A stretch of 21,580 nt of DNA, from positions 1-21,580 of the IMG/VR virus record IMGVR_UViG_3300035698_010998; one strand, 5' to 3'. This document shows, one piece after another, positions 7,005 to 14,581 of the stretch. The notes under the pieces are model-generated. The model had not been told where the DNA came from. It did no database searches and worked only from the letters and a program-made list of their open reading frames with translations. Source of the stretch: a virus. The position numbers and the translations under genes are program-made. How positions within the stretch are numbered: the stretch's first letter is position 1; every line of letters starts with the position of its first letter.

Positions 7005-7033
7005 TTGTGTGCAAAAAAATATAGTGGTAATAT
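7005..7033 (+). promoter_or_regulatory. Candidate sigma70-type promoter for the major capsid gene
   Basis: TTGTGT (7005-7010) and TAATAT (7028-7033) are separated by exactly 17 bases. Each matches the consensus only partly (3 of 6 and 4 of 6). It lies about 120 bases before the capsid start, in a non-coding leader, where a separate capsid promoter would make sense. Without expression data it is a weak call. Confidence 0.3.
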
Positions 7034-7040
7034 TTAATTA

Positions 7041-7122
7041 GCTGTATTCGGCTTCGCTAGCCACCGTTGAGAAATCAACCATCTATAAAATATCTTTGGC
7101 TGTAATTACGGCTCGCCACCTG
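7041..7122 (+). repeat. Two imperfect repeats in the capsid gene leader
   Basis: A segment at 7041-7070 (GCTGTATTCGGCTTCGCTAG, then CCACC) recurs in diverged form at 7099-7122 (GCTGTAATTACGGCTCG, then CCACC). The shared core is GCTGTA, CGGCT, CG and CCACC. The first copy can fold as a small GGCT/AGCC hairpin. The second copy ends about 35 bases before the capsid start codon. Confidence 0.4.
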
Positions 7123-7156
7123 AAAAGTATACAGATACCTTACCCAGGAGCCAATG

Positions 7157-8113
7157 ATGGCATCAGGAACAACTACACCTGGAAATTTCCAGAGTGAACT
7201 GCCAATTCAAGCGGCAGAGGAGCTTTTAAGTACTCCACAATTCAATTTAATTCATTCATTTGCTGCTGATCTGCATGAAGCTAAAGAAAACATGTCAGAT
7301 ACATATCGAATGAGTCGAATCGAGCGACTTAACACAGACGGCGGTCGTCTTGATGGTTCTGGAATTGATCCAGCACCAGAAATTCCAGTTCGTACGGATG
7401 TAGACGCGAAAACAGAGATCTTTGCAAAAAGTATTATAGTGAATGAGCAGGTGGATCTATTTAATTCACCAGGCATACAAGCTAAGTATAAAATCGTACT
7501 AGGACAGTGGCTTCGTAACAAAGAAGATCTACTAATGCGTGACTTACTTAGCCAAAACATTACGTTTGTTACGGCGACTGCCGGCTTGAGTGCTGACAAT
7601 CCTACCGAAATTAACAGGTCTGATATCAACAATATCGAGCAAGTTTTGCTGTCTGCTGACGCTAAAACGATGATGGAATCGATTGACGCTGAAGATAAGT
7701 TTGCAACAGCAGGGGTAAGAGATGCTTTTGTTGCATTATGCAACACTGGAATTACAACAGATCTACAAAATGTATCTGGTGTGCTTCTTAAAAATGCATA
7801 TCCTACACAAGCTGGACTAAAGAAAGAAGAATACTGCTCCGTAAGCCGATTTAGATTTTTCGTTTCTTCAAAAGGCGCGAAAGTCGACAATGCCTCACTT
7901 CTTGGAAATACTGTCTATAGAGTTCCAATGTGCGGAATGGAAGCATATTCAAAAATTGAGCAAAACGGATACAGTACACGAGTTGGTATTATTCCAAATT
8001 ATGTAATGTCAAATGTGGCGCAAAATTACGGAATGTATGCTAAATTTGCTATTGCTAGAGCTATTACTAATATGAATTGGATTTCTGGTCTAGAAGTCAC
8101 AAAAAGACTATAG
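7157..8113 (+). CDS. Major capsid protein (N4 gp56-like)
   Basis: This is a 318-residue protein from ATG 7157. An ATG at 7154 is also in frame, but AGGAG at 7146-7150 sits only 3 bases from it and 6 bases from 7157. The protein forms the icosahedral shell. The middle has the look of N4 gp56-type capsid proteins: EIFAKSIIVNEQVDLF (about 93-108), a helical LRNKEDLLMRDLLSQN spine (about 122-137), a 'DAFVALCNTG' segment, and near 230 KKEEYCSVSRFRFFVSSKGA, which parallels the gp56-family 'G-x-x-x-RF' signature. It follows the scaffold and precedes a decoration-like protein, the expected order. A P22 coat-type fold cannot be excluded, but P22 coat is longer (about 430 residues). A dedicated structured leader precedes it. 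Confidence 0.88.
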   Translation: MASGTTTPGNFQSELPIQAAEELLSTPQFNLIHSFAADLHEAKENMSDTYRMSRIERLNTDGGRLDGSGIDPAPEIPVRTDVDAKTEIFAKSIIVNEQVDLFNSPGIQAKYKIVLGQWLRNKEDLLMRDLLSQNITFVTATAGLSADNPTEINRSDINNIEQVLLSADAKTMMESIDAEDKFATAGVRDAFVALCNTGITTDLQNVSGVLLKNAYPTQAGLKKEEYCSVSRFRFFVSSKGAKVDNASLLGNTVYRVPMCGMEAYSKIEQNGYSTRVGIIPNYVMSNVAQNYGMYAKFAIARAITNMNWISGLEVTKRL

Positions 8114-8123
8114 GAGATAGCAA

Positions 8124-9089
8124 ATGTCATCATTAACTTTATTCCAACAAGAAACATTTACATCAGACGGTGCAGGACGAAGAATTCAACTTCCTGCCGG
8201 TGCTGATTATTTTAAAGTGGTTAACCAGACAGAATTGGCAGCCACTAATGATGTTAACTTTATCTTTGAATGGGCTCCTAATCTGAACCCAAATGAAGCA
8301 ATGGTAACGTTGAAGACTGGTGGAGCAAATACCACACAGATGACTCTAGATACTACAAAGAACTTTGTATATAGAGAGTCTATCCCTTCACCAGAGGCTC
8401 CGGTAACAGGAACTTCAATCACTGCAGCTAACCCAGCGGTTTGCACAGCAACATCTCACGGATATGCTGTCGGTGATCGTGTTCGAATTTCAGAAAATGC
8501 TGCAATGCGACAGATTGGCGGAATGGATTTCACTGTAACAGCTGTCGGCAGTTCCAGTGTTTTTACACTTGGGTATCTGGACGCTAGCGGATTTGCTGCA
8601 GCTGAAACAGCTTTTGTAGCTAGACGAATCCCGGATGAGCTTGAAGTTCTTCCAGGGGCTCTGTTCATCACTAGCATTTCGAAAGCTGCAAGTGCGGTTG
8701 TGACTTTCTCAACAGCACATAACTACACAGTAGGCGATGTCCTGTATTTGAAGTGTCCTTCTGACTTTGGAATGGTTGAGATCGACGGACTAGAAGGAAA
8801 AGTGACTGCTATTTCAGCAAGCACAGTGACAGTTGATATTGCATCGACTGCTTTCACTACTTTTGCTTTCCCAGCATCGTCAGTTGTTCCGCACGACTGG
8901 GCTCTAGCTGGACTAGCTGGTAAGCGTGGTCTTTATAACGACTGGTTCTCTAGCAGCAGAACGCTTCTTGATCTGAATCCTTTTAGATCTGGTCTTGAAG
9001 TTCCTTACATGTGGCTAGCAGGTGGACAAGGAAGCCCAGGTGGTGCCACTAGTGATGTTGTCACATGGCAAGCATGGAAGAAAGCATAG
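8124..9089 (+). CDS. Structural protein with two E1-FCCH-like beta repeats (probable capsid decoration or spike)
   Basis: This is a 321-residue, Ala/Thr/Val-rich, beta-dominated protein. The N-terminal part (1-90) resembles a small beta-sandwich. It is followed by two similar modules: about 98-157 (SITAANPAVCTATSHGYAVG, then FTLGYLDASGF) and about 184-249 (SISKAASAVVTFSTAHNYTV, then VEIDGLEGKVTAI). Their 'HGY-x-VGD' and 'H-N-Y-TVGD' turns match the phage-structural domain annotated as ubiquitin-activating-enzyme E1 FCCH-like, which has no enzymatic meaning here. The C-terminal 70 residues are distinct and Trp-rich. AGGAG at 8112-8116 is 7 bases before the ATG. It lies 10 bases after the capsid gene and before a terminator, so it is probably highly expressed as a decoration protein. 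It could instead be a minor head or tail component. Confidence 0.7.
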   Translation: MSSLTLFQQETFTSDGAGRRIQLPAGADYFKVVNQTELAATNDVNFIFEWAPNLNPNEAMVTLKTGGANTTQMTLDTTKNFVYRESIPSPEAPVTGTSITAANPAVCTATSHGYAVGDRVRISENAAMRQIGGMDFTVTAVGSSSVFTLGYLDASGFAAAETAFVARRIPDELEVLPGALFITSISKAASAVVTFSTAHNYTVGDVLYLKCPSDFGMVEIDGLEGKVTAISASTVTVDIASTAFTTFAFPASSVVPHDWALAGLAGKRGLYNDWFSSSRTLLDLNPFRSGLEVPYMWLAGGQGSPGGATSDVVTWQAWKKA

Positions 9090-9098
9090 AAAAACAAC

Positions 9099-9130
9099 GG
9101 TGGGGGGGCTATGCCCCTCACCATTTTAAC
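9099..9130 (+). terminator. Probable intrinsic terminator after the capsid/decoration genes
   Basis: GGTGGGGGGG at 9099-9108 pairs with GCCCCTCACC at 9113-9122 to make a stem of about 9 bp with one G-T wobble and a loop of 6 bases, followed by ATTTT (9123-9127). It sits 10 bases after the stop at 9089. The short T-run may allow partial read-through into the tail genes. Confidence 0.7.
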
Positions 9131-9147
9131 TAAAAAATGGGAATTAT

Positions 9148-9564
9148 ATGACTCTAGAAATGAAAAAGCTAAGAACGAAAAATGGGCAAGAGCACGGGTT
9201 GATCGATAGTATTGCGAACGCTGTTCAAGATCACGGATACAAGAATTTATCAGAGCTAAATCGCAAAGAAATGCTATCTCGCCGTAAGAATGATTTAGAA
9301 TTAATACCAGTCACATACCAAAATCTTAAAAACCAAGAAAATGGAAAGTGGGAATCGCCATATGCTGACCACCCAGGTGAGCCAATAAGACTTTTTAGGT
9401 TTTTTCACGGTAACTCTTACGTAATTCCTAGAGGACTAGCAAAGAAAATAAACGCGCTTAAAGTTCCAGTTCAGTCAGGAATCACCGATTTAAATGGTAA
9501 TGAACTCAACGTTGAAGGAAAGTTTGATCAAACACATCAAATTGTAGCCGATATTCAACTTTAA
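9148..9564 (+). CDS. Hypothetical protein between capsid and head-tail adaptor
   Basis: This is a 138-residue soluble protein. GGGAA at 9139-9143 is 4 bases before the ATG. The N-terminus is basic and helical (MTLEMKKLRTKNGQEHGLID). The second half looks like a beta-rich fold with PIRLFRFFHGNSYVIPRGLA (about 82-101) and a C-terminal strand HQIVADIQL. No catalytic, membrane or nucleic-acid motif is clear. I do not recognise the family. The place between the decoration protein and the adaptor suggests a minor head or head-completion protein, by position only. It is the first gene after the terminator at 9099-9130. Confidence 0.8.
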   Translation: MTLEMKKLRTKNGQEHGLIDSIANAVQDHGYKNLSELNRKEMLSRRKNDLELIPVTYQNLKNQENGKWESPYADHPGEPIRLFRFFHGNSYVIPRGLAKKINALKVPVQSGITDLNGNELNVEGKFDQTHQIVADIQL

Positions 9565-9578
9565 AAAACGGATTGGTA

Positions 9579-10577
9579 ATGGTCGCACAGATAAATAGCA
9601 CTGTTCAAAACATTCGCACTAAAGTGCGACGCATTACTGGTTTATCTTCTAGTTTGCAGCTCAGTGATGATGCTTTAGATGAGTACATCAACACCGCATA
9701 CTCGCAAGATTTGCCTGCGGACATAAAGTCAGATCTATTTTATGAGGTGATCGAAGTCTATACAAAGCCAAATGTCGATAGATACGCACTTGACGGAACA
9801 CTAGCTGCCAATACAGGACCCAACGTTTTCGAAAGTGTCAGGAGTCCTGTATATGTACAGGGCTCTTTAGCCAGATTTTCAAAGTCTCGTGAGGAATTCT
9901 ACGCGCAGTTTCCGCTTACATCAACACTGGATATATCTTTAACCGGTGACTCAGTAACTACAGCGTTTTCTCTGGCAGTAGGAGCGCCGATTCTGCAAAA
10001 CGAATTGGTGGTAGGTGCTACGTTCGGTGGAGCATATTCGACATTCAAGGACAATGGTGACCCAACGGGTACTGGAACAGGTACTATTGTTCCTGTGGGC
10101 GGAGGATCATCTATAGGAACAGTTGTGTATGCGACTGGAGCCATTACACTTACTTTTACTTCTCCACCCGATTCAAGTGAAATTGCGATTTGGTACTACA
10201 CGTACCAAACATCAGCGCCTATTTCGGTACTATGGTGGCAAAATGAACTCATAGTTCGCCCGGTACCTGATAGAGTGTATAAGATAGAGCTACAAGCTTA
10301 TCGATTCCCTACTCAGTTTACGCAAGACACCGATAAGCCGATTTTAAATCAGTGGTGGCAATACATTGCTTTACTAGCTGCTGCAAAGATAATGTCAGAC
10401 AAGCAAGACATGGAAGGACTTGAAAACATTATTCCAATCGTTGATAGGCAAGAGTCGCTGGTTAGAAATCGTATAGCAAATGAGCAAATTGGACAGAGAA
10501 ACGCAACAATCTACACAGAAAACAATTTATCACCATATTTTAAACTTGGTAATCTTGGAAGTTTGGGCGGTTTTTAA
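9579..10577 (+). CDS. Head-tail adaptor / tail tube-type protein with inserted beta domain
   Basis: This is a 332-residue protein. The start is set at ATG 9579 because CGGA at 9569-9572 is 6 bases upstream. An in-frame TTG at 9573 has no such site. The N-terminal 70 residues are helical (IRTKVRRITGLSSSLQLSDD, then EYINTAYSQDLPADI), resembling phage head-completion adaptors such as P22 gp4. A beta domain (about 117-208) with GTVVYATGAITLTF interrupts the chain. A strand-rich part (WWQNELIVRPVPDRVYKIE) and C-terminal helices (WWQYIALLAAAKIMSD, then ESLVRNRIANEQIGQRNATI) follow. The protein would form the ring joining portal to tail. The inserted domain has a counterpart in the next gene. The stop overlaps the next ATG as TAATG. 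Confidence 0.72.
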   Translation: MVAQINSTVQNIRTKVRRITGLSSSLQLSDDALDEYINTAYSQDLPADIKSDLFYEVIEVYTKPNVDRYALDGTLAANTGPNVFESVRSPVYVQGSLARFSKSREEFYAQFPLTSTLDISLTGDSVTTAFSLAVGAPILQNELVVGATFGGAYSTFKDNGDPTGTGTGTIVPVGGGSSIGTVVYATGAITLTFTSPPDSSEIAIWYYTYQTSAPISVLWWQNELIVRPVPDRVYKIELQAYRFPTQFTQDTDKPILNQWWQYIALLAAAKIMSDKQDMEGLENIIPIVDRQESLVRNRIANEQIGQRNATIYTENNLSPYFKLGNLGSLGGF

Positions 10578-12865
10578 TGGCTAAATACAACCCTATAAAA
10601 ATATCAGGGTTCGAAACTGGACTAGTGAAAGATCGAGAGGAGTTTCTACTAGTCGAGGATGCCTTTCCTACTCTAGAAAACGCTTATATCTTTAGAGAAA
10701 AGATCTTGAAAAAGCGTGGAAAAGAATTTTATGGACGACTGAGAAGATCTTTAAGCCAGCAAGCACTAGCTGTAACTGGAGCTTCGCCTTACACAGATGC
10801 TGACGTTATTGCGACACTTTCACTTCGTGCTACTGAAGCGGATGCACAGATACAATGTGGGCAGTTTGTGATTGTATTAGACAGGGGTGGTGCTGATGAG
10901 ACCACTATAGAAGATGCTTCAGGACTAGGAACTTTGACTCTACAGTTAGTTCCTGCAAGCGCCAATTCCATGGGGTTTACAGCCGGAACGATCAACTACA
11001 CCACTGGTGCTATATCTCTGGCCTTTTCTGCACTTACTGTCGGTGTGACGGTTGACATAACGTTCAAATACTATCCTTCTCTTCCAGTAATGGGTCTGAG
11101 AACAAGGGAGCTAAATACAATAAATGATGAGGAGGTTATCGCCTTCGATACTAAGTATGCGTACACGCACACGTCTGCTACAAATTGGCAAGAAGCTGCT
11201 ACAGCTGGTACAACTTGGTCAGGAACAGATAGCAATTTCTTTTATTCTACAAATTATTGGGTAGACGCAAGCAATAACAAATTGTTTTGGGCTACAAACT
11301 TCACGAGTGGTGCTGGAAGCGATCCCATAAGATATTTCAATGGGACTTCATGGACAAACTTTATACGTTTGACCACAACACTAGATAGCCTATATTCAGC
11401 GAGAATTATCATTCCATTTAGGGGCAGGTTGCTGGCTCTAAATACATACGAAGGATTGACGGCTGGCGGATCGGCTGCATCAGTGCAATACGGACAAAGA
11501 ATCAGGTGGTCGCAGATTGGAACGCCTCTAGCCACAGACTCATGGCAACAGACTGTAAGGGGAAAGGGAAGCTTTCTTGATATACCAACAAGTGAGCATA
11601 TCGTAAGCGCTGGGTTTGTTCGTGATAATTTGGTTATTTACTGTGAAAGATCAACTTGGCAGCTTAGATATGTTGGAAGAGATATTACGCCCTTTCAAAT
11701 TGAGAGAGTTAACAATGAATTAGGGTCAGACTCCACGTTTTCATCTGTTACATTTGACAAAGCGCTTGTTGGAATCGGAGATAAGCGAATTGTAAGCTGT
11801 GATAGCTTCTCGTCAGAACCAATTGATATAAAGATTCCTGATTTCGCCATAAACATAGAAAATGAAAACGATGGAAATAAACGTGTTTATGGAATTCGAG
11901 ACATACAAAAGCATCTGAGCTTTTGGGCGTATACATCAAACGACGGTGGGGAGTTTCAAGGTAAATTCCCAAATAAAGTATTAGTTTACAACGACGAAAA
12001 TGATTCATGGGCTATATTTAAAGATTCTGTAACATGTTTTGGTTATGTTTGGTTGACTGAAGACCCTACTTGGGACGAAGTTGGTGATATGACATGGGAA
12101 CAATATAATTTATCCTGGAGTTCCCAGCAAAAAAACGAGCCGATAGTTATTTCTGGTAATCAGCAAGGTTTTGTACATAAAAATGGTGTCCTAATTTCTA
12201 ATGACCAAAGCTTGCAGATCAAAGCAATCACTGGAAATGTAACAACCCCCACAACAATTTCGAGCCCTAATCACAATTTGGCTGAAGGTGATATTATATA
12301 TATCATCAACATACCGACCGGGACACCATTCGCCTCATCTTTAAATGACAAAGTCTTCTACGTCTCACCTTCAAGCAATGATCTCTTTGAGTTATATACA
12401 TATGATTCAACCACAGACTCTTGGGACAATCCGCAGCTTGACGCTGCTGGTGTCTATATAGGCTGTGGAGAAATAAAGATAAGGGATAACTTTAGAGTTC
12501 TGACCAAGAAGTTCCATCACATGGATGAGGGAAAGAAAATTCAAATCGGGTATATCGACGCATTGCTAGAAGCGACTGACGATAGCGAAATTCAGTATAA
12601 AGTTTATGCAGACTATCAAAATGATGTTTCAGTAAACGTTAATGATGTGTTTTTCAACACACGAGTACCAACATACGGTAGTGATTTCGACATCATCGGA
12701 GCATCTAAGTACTGGCATAGGATCTTTACACAGCAAAACGCGAGCTTTCTTCAAATTGAATTTAGCCTAAGCAACTCCCAAATGAATGGAAATTCAGCAA
12801 TTACAGATGTTCAAATTCATGCCCTGATTATTTGGGAAAGAATAGCAGGAAGAATAACAAACTAA
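10577..12865 (+). CDS. Large tail nozzle/stabilisation protein (P22 gp10-like)
   Basis: This is a 762-residue beta-rich protein. The opening, ISGFETGLVKDREEFLLVED then TLENAYIFREKILKKRGK, is the typical start of podovirus nozzle or tail stabilisation proteins such as P22 gp10, which close the portal channel. Residues about 66-168 are an inserted beta domain (GTINYTTGAISLAF) similar to the one in the adaptor. The middle (about 170-545) has regularly spaced Trp/Tyr strands and turns consistent with a beta-propeller (RGRLLALNTYEG, SFLDIPTSEHIVSAGFVRD). Residues about 548-630 hold an E1-FCCH-like module (ISSPNHNLAEGDIIYI). It is translationally coupled to the adaptor and is followed 11 bases later by the next gene. 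Confidence 0.75.
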   Translation: MAKYNPIKISGFETGLVKDREEFLLVEDAFPTLENAYIFREKILKKRGKEFYGRLRRSLSQQALAVTGASPYTDADVIATLSLRATEADAQIQCGQFVIVLDRGGADETTIEDASGLGTLTLQLVPASANSMGFTAGTINYTTGAISLAFSALTVGVTVDITFKYYPSLPVMGLRTRELNTINDEEVIAFDTKYAYTHTSATNWQEAATAGTTWSGTDSNFFYSTNYWVDASNNKLFWATNFTSGAGSDPIRYFNGTSWTNFIRLTTTLDSLYSARIIIPFRGRLLALNTYEGLTAGGSAASVQYGQRIRWSQIGTPLATDSWQQTVRGKGSFLDIPTSEHIVSAGFVRDNLVIYCERSTWQLRYVGRDITPFQIERVNNELGSDSTFSSVTFDKALVGIGDKRIVSCDSFSSEPIDIKIPDFAINIENENDGNKRVYGIRDIQKHLSFWAYTSNDGGEFQGKFPNKVLVYNDENDSWAIFKDSVTCFGYVWLTEDPTWDEVGDMTWEQYNLSWSSQQKNEPIVISGNQQGFVHKNGVLISNDQSLQIKAITGNVTTPTTISSPNHNLAEGDIIYIINIPTGTPFASSLNDKVFYVSPSSNDLFELYTYDSTTDSWDNPQLDAAGVYIGCGEIKIRDNFRVLTKKFHHMDEGKKIQIGYIDALLEATDDSEIQYKVYADYQNDVSVNVNDVFFNTRVPTYGSDFDIIGASKYWHRIFTQQNASFLQIEFSLSNSQMNGNSAITDVQIHALIIWERIAGRITN

Positions 12866-12876
12866 AGGATTGAATT

Positions 12877-13455
12877 ATGGTTTTCGTACCTACAATACCA
12901 CAAGGAACTGACAAATTAAAAATTAGTCAGCCACAGATTTTAGAAAACAATTCAAAACTAGATTCAATATTCGATGTGGATCATATAAAATTCTCTGACG
13001 TAACAGGCGACGCAGGCAAGCACGTTTACAGCAATTATGTGAATCTTACAGCTAAAACCATTGCATCACCAACGACTAGCTCAACAGAGGTGGCAATATA
13101 CAATAAAGACGATCCTGCAGGAAATGCCCAGTTATTTTACAGAGAGGTAAGCAGTGGCACAGAGGTCCAGCTCACGGGCTCCGTAATCGCTTCAGCTAAC
13201 GGAGAATCAACGCTTCCTGGTGGATTAAGCATCAAGTGGGGTGTTGCTAATGTAAATGCACAGGTAACAGCTGTTACCTATATTACAACTTTTGGACTAA
13301 CAGATTTTACAACCGCCTCATATTCAGTTGTAGCTACATCACTCGACAGCGCAAGCGAAGTAGCAGTACTCTCGCAAGCAGTAAATGGATTTTCTCTTAC
13401 TAAAAGCAAGTTTTTTAACCCTGGAAAAATTACGTGGATAGCAATCGGTAAATGA
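12877..13455 (+). CDS. Tail fibre/tip-type protein with gp53-like C-terminus
   Basis: This is a 192-residue protein. AAGGA at 12866-12870 is 6 bases before the ATG. The N-terminus (IPQGTDKLKISQPQILENNS, then DVDHIKFSD) is a common virion-attachment opening of phage tail proteins. The C-terminal half ends in a beta fold with SIKWGVANVNAQVTAVTYIT and closes with ITWIAIGK, resembling the C-terminal domain of gp53-type tail fibre proteins. The middle is a short linker, and no long repeat is present, so it would be a stubby fibre or tip. Its position after the nozzle gene matches the P22 needle gene (gp26), but no long coiled coil is seen, so a needle is not supported. The stop overlaps the next start as ATGA. 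Confidence 0.65.
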   Translation: MVFVPTIPQGTDKLKISQPQILENNSKLDSIFDVDHIKFSDVTGDAGKHVYSNYVNLTAKTIASPTTSSTEVAIYNKDDPAGNAQLFYREVSSGTEVQLTGSVIASANGESTLPGGLSIKWGVANVNAQVTAVTYITTFGLTDFTTASYSVVATSLDSASEVAVLSQAVNGFSLTKSKFFNPGKITWIAIGK

Positions 13456-13961
13456 TACCAACAAGCGATTTTGAAACATACATCTCAGTATATGATTTTA
13501 TTCCAAAGGATTGGGAAGACGCTAGAGGCTTTATCACTGAGAGGCTCAGAGATGTAACTAACGGTGTCAACTCTCGCGATTATGCACAGTATATCGACAG
13601 GGAGACGCTTACCGGGCAAAGCTGGATACCAGGAACAGGAAACGAGTTTAGAGATGTTTTTAGAAAAGTAATTAACATTGGTCCTCTTCCTGACTTTGCT
13701 GTTACTAATCCAAAAAATGTGCCTCACGGGATAACGTTTAGTGCGAACACCTGTATCACTCGATTTTACGGGGGAGCTACAGATAGAAGTGGTGTGGCAT
13801 TTACTATTGGGATTCCACTTCCACACGTCGATCCCGTCGCAAGTTCAAATATTGGTATATCAATAGATAATACTAATGTGATAATTTCAGGTGACGGCGC
13901 AACTGACTATTCCGCGTATGATTGTGCGTACATTGTTATTGAATATATTGATCAGGCATAG
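13452..13961 (+). CDS. Virion-associated hypothetical protein
   Basis: This is a 169-residue protein that overlaps the previous gene by ATGA, so its expression is probably coupled. The N-terminal half is helical and charged (FIPKDWEDARGFITERLRDV), followed by a segment with several conserved-looking aromatic and Pro residues (GQSWIPGTGNEFRDVFRKVI, then INIGPLPDF). The C-terminal half is beta-rich (HGITFSANTCITRFYGGATD, ending YIVIEYIDQA). I recall such proteins as common uncharacterised virion components next to tail genes, but I cannot name a defined family. The context (tail-tip protein before, ejection cluster after) makes a tail component most likely. Confidence 0.75.
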   Translation: MIPTSDFETYISVYDFIPKDWEDARGFITERLRDVTNGVNSRDYAQYIDRETLTGQSWIPGTGNEFRDVFRKVINIGPLPDFAVTNPKNVPHGITFSANTCITRFYGGATDRSGVAFTIGIPLPHVDPVASSNIGISIDNTNVIISGDGATDYSAYDCAYIVIEYIDQA

Positions 13962-13969
13962 GAAGAAAT

Positions 13970-14566
13970 ATGGCATTTTTAAAATCACCACAACAACGAT
14001 CTCAAAGTCGCGGATTCTGGCAAGACACTCCTGAGAGTATTGGATACTCTAGCGACTTGTCTCCAGATCAGCAAAGATTTCAGCAGGAATATTTAAAGTC
14101 TCTTACACAAAAGGGCGTTGGCGGAGCCGCAGGGGAGACCACCGATTACTTTAGAGGGCTTGTTTCTGGAGAAGGTGACGAAGCATTTTCACAACCTTTA
14201 ATGAGACAGTTTAACGAAGATATTATGCCTGGTATCGCTGAGCAGTTCGCTGGTTTAGGTTCTGGTGGATTATCAAGTGGAAATTTTGTTCAAGAAACCG
14301 GGCGAGCTGCTACAGATCTTTCAGAGAGAATTGGACAAATGCGTGCAGATCTCAGACAGAGAGGTGCAGAGGGACTATCAGGACTAGTAAGGGGAGGAAT
14401 GTCACCAACTGGCCAAGGTACATACACCCCACGTCAGCCGAGTCTAGGAGAGAGTTTTCTAACTTCCTTTGGCCCAGCTCTGGCGACGGGACTTGGAACA
14501 GCTGTAGGTGGCCCGATTGGTGGCGCTGTGTCGAATGCTATGACAAATAAATTCCTAACAAAATAA
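13970..14566 (+). CDS. Probable internal virion/ejection protein (P22 gp7 position)
   Basis: This is a 198-residue protein. AGGA at 13960-13963 is 6 bases before the ATG. The N-terminus is polar (FLKSPQQRSQSRGFWQDTPE). The core has MRQFNEDIMPGIAEQFAGLG followed by GSGGLSSGNF and a helix ATDLSERIGQMRADLRQRGA, a pattern often seen in phage internal proteins near DNA-ejection genes. The C-terminus is Gly/Ala-rich and weakly hydrophobic (PALATGLGTAVGGPIGGAVS, about 167-186), which could insert into a membrane. In P22 this gene position encodes gp7, one of three proteins ejected with the DNA. Homology is inferred from order and composition, not proved. Confidence 0.6.
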   Translation: MAFLKSPQQRSQSRGFWQDTPESIGYSSDLSPDQQRFQQEYLKSLTQKGVGGAAGETTDYFRGLVSGEGDEAFSQPLMRQFNEDIMPGIAEQFAGLGSGGLSSGNFVQETGRAATDLSERIGQMRADLRQRGAEGLSGLVRGGMSPTGQGTYTPRQPSLGESFLTSFGPALATGLGTAVGGPIGGAVSNAMTNKFLTK

Positions 14567-14581
14567 AAAGCTGGTGTAACC

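Noticed and set aside
6991-7035. 14-codon leader frame (MLLRLCAKKYSGNI) upstream of the capsid gene
   Set aside because: Too short, with a poor ribosome binding site and no attenuator-like structure depending on it.
7252-7890. 212-codon open frame on the minus strand
   Set aside because: It is antisense to the well-supported major capsid gene, with Ser/Arg/Leu-rich text typical of a shadow frame.
12877-13455. P22 needle (gp26) identity for the gene after the nozzle
   Set aside because: The position fits, but there is no long heptad coiled coil, and the C-terminus looks like a gp53-type fibre domain instead.
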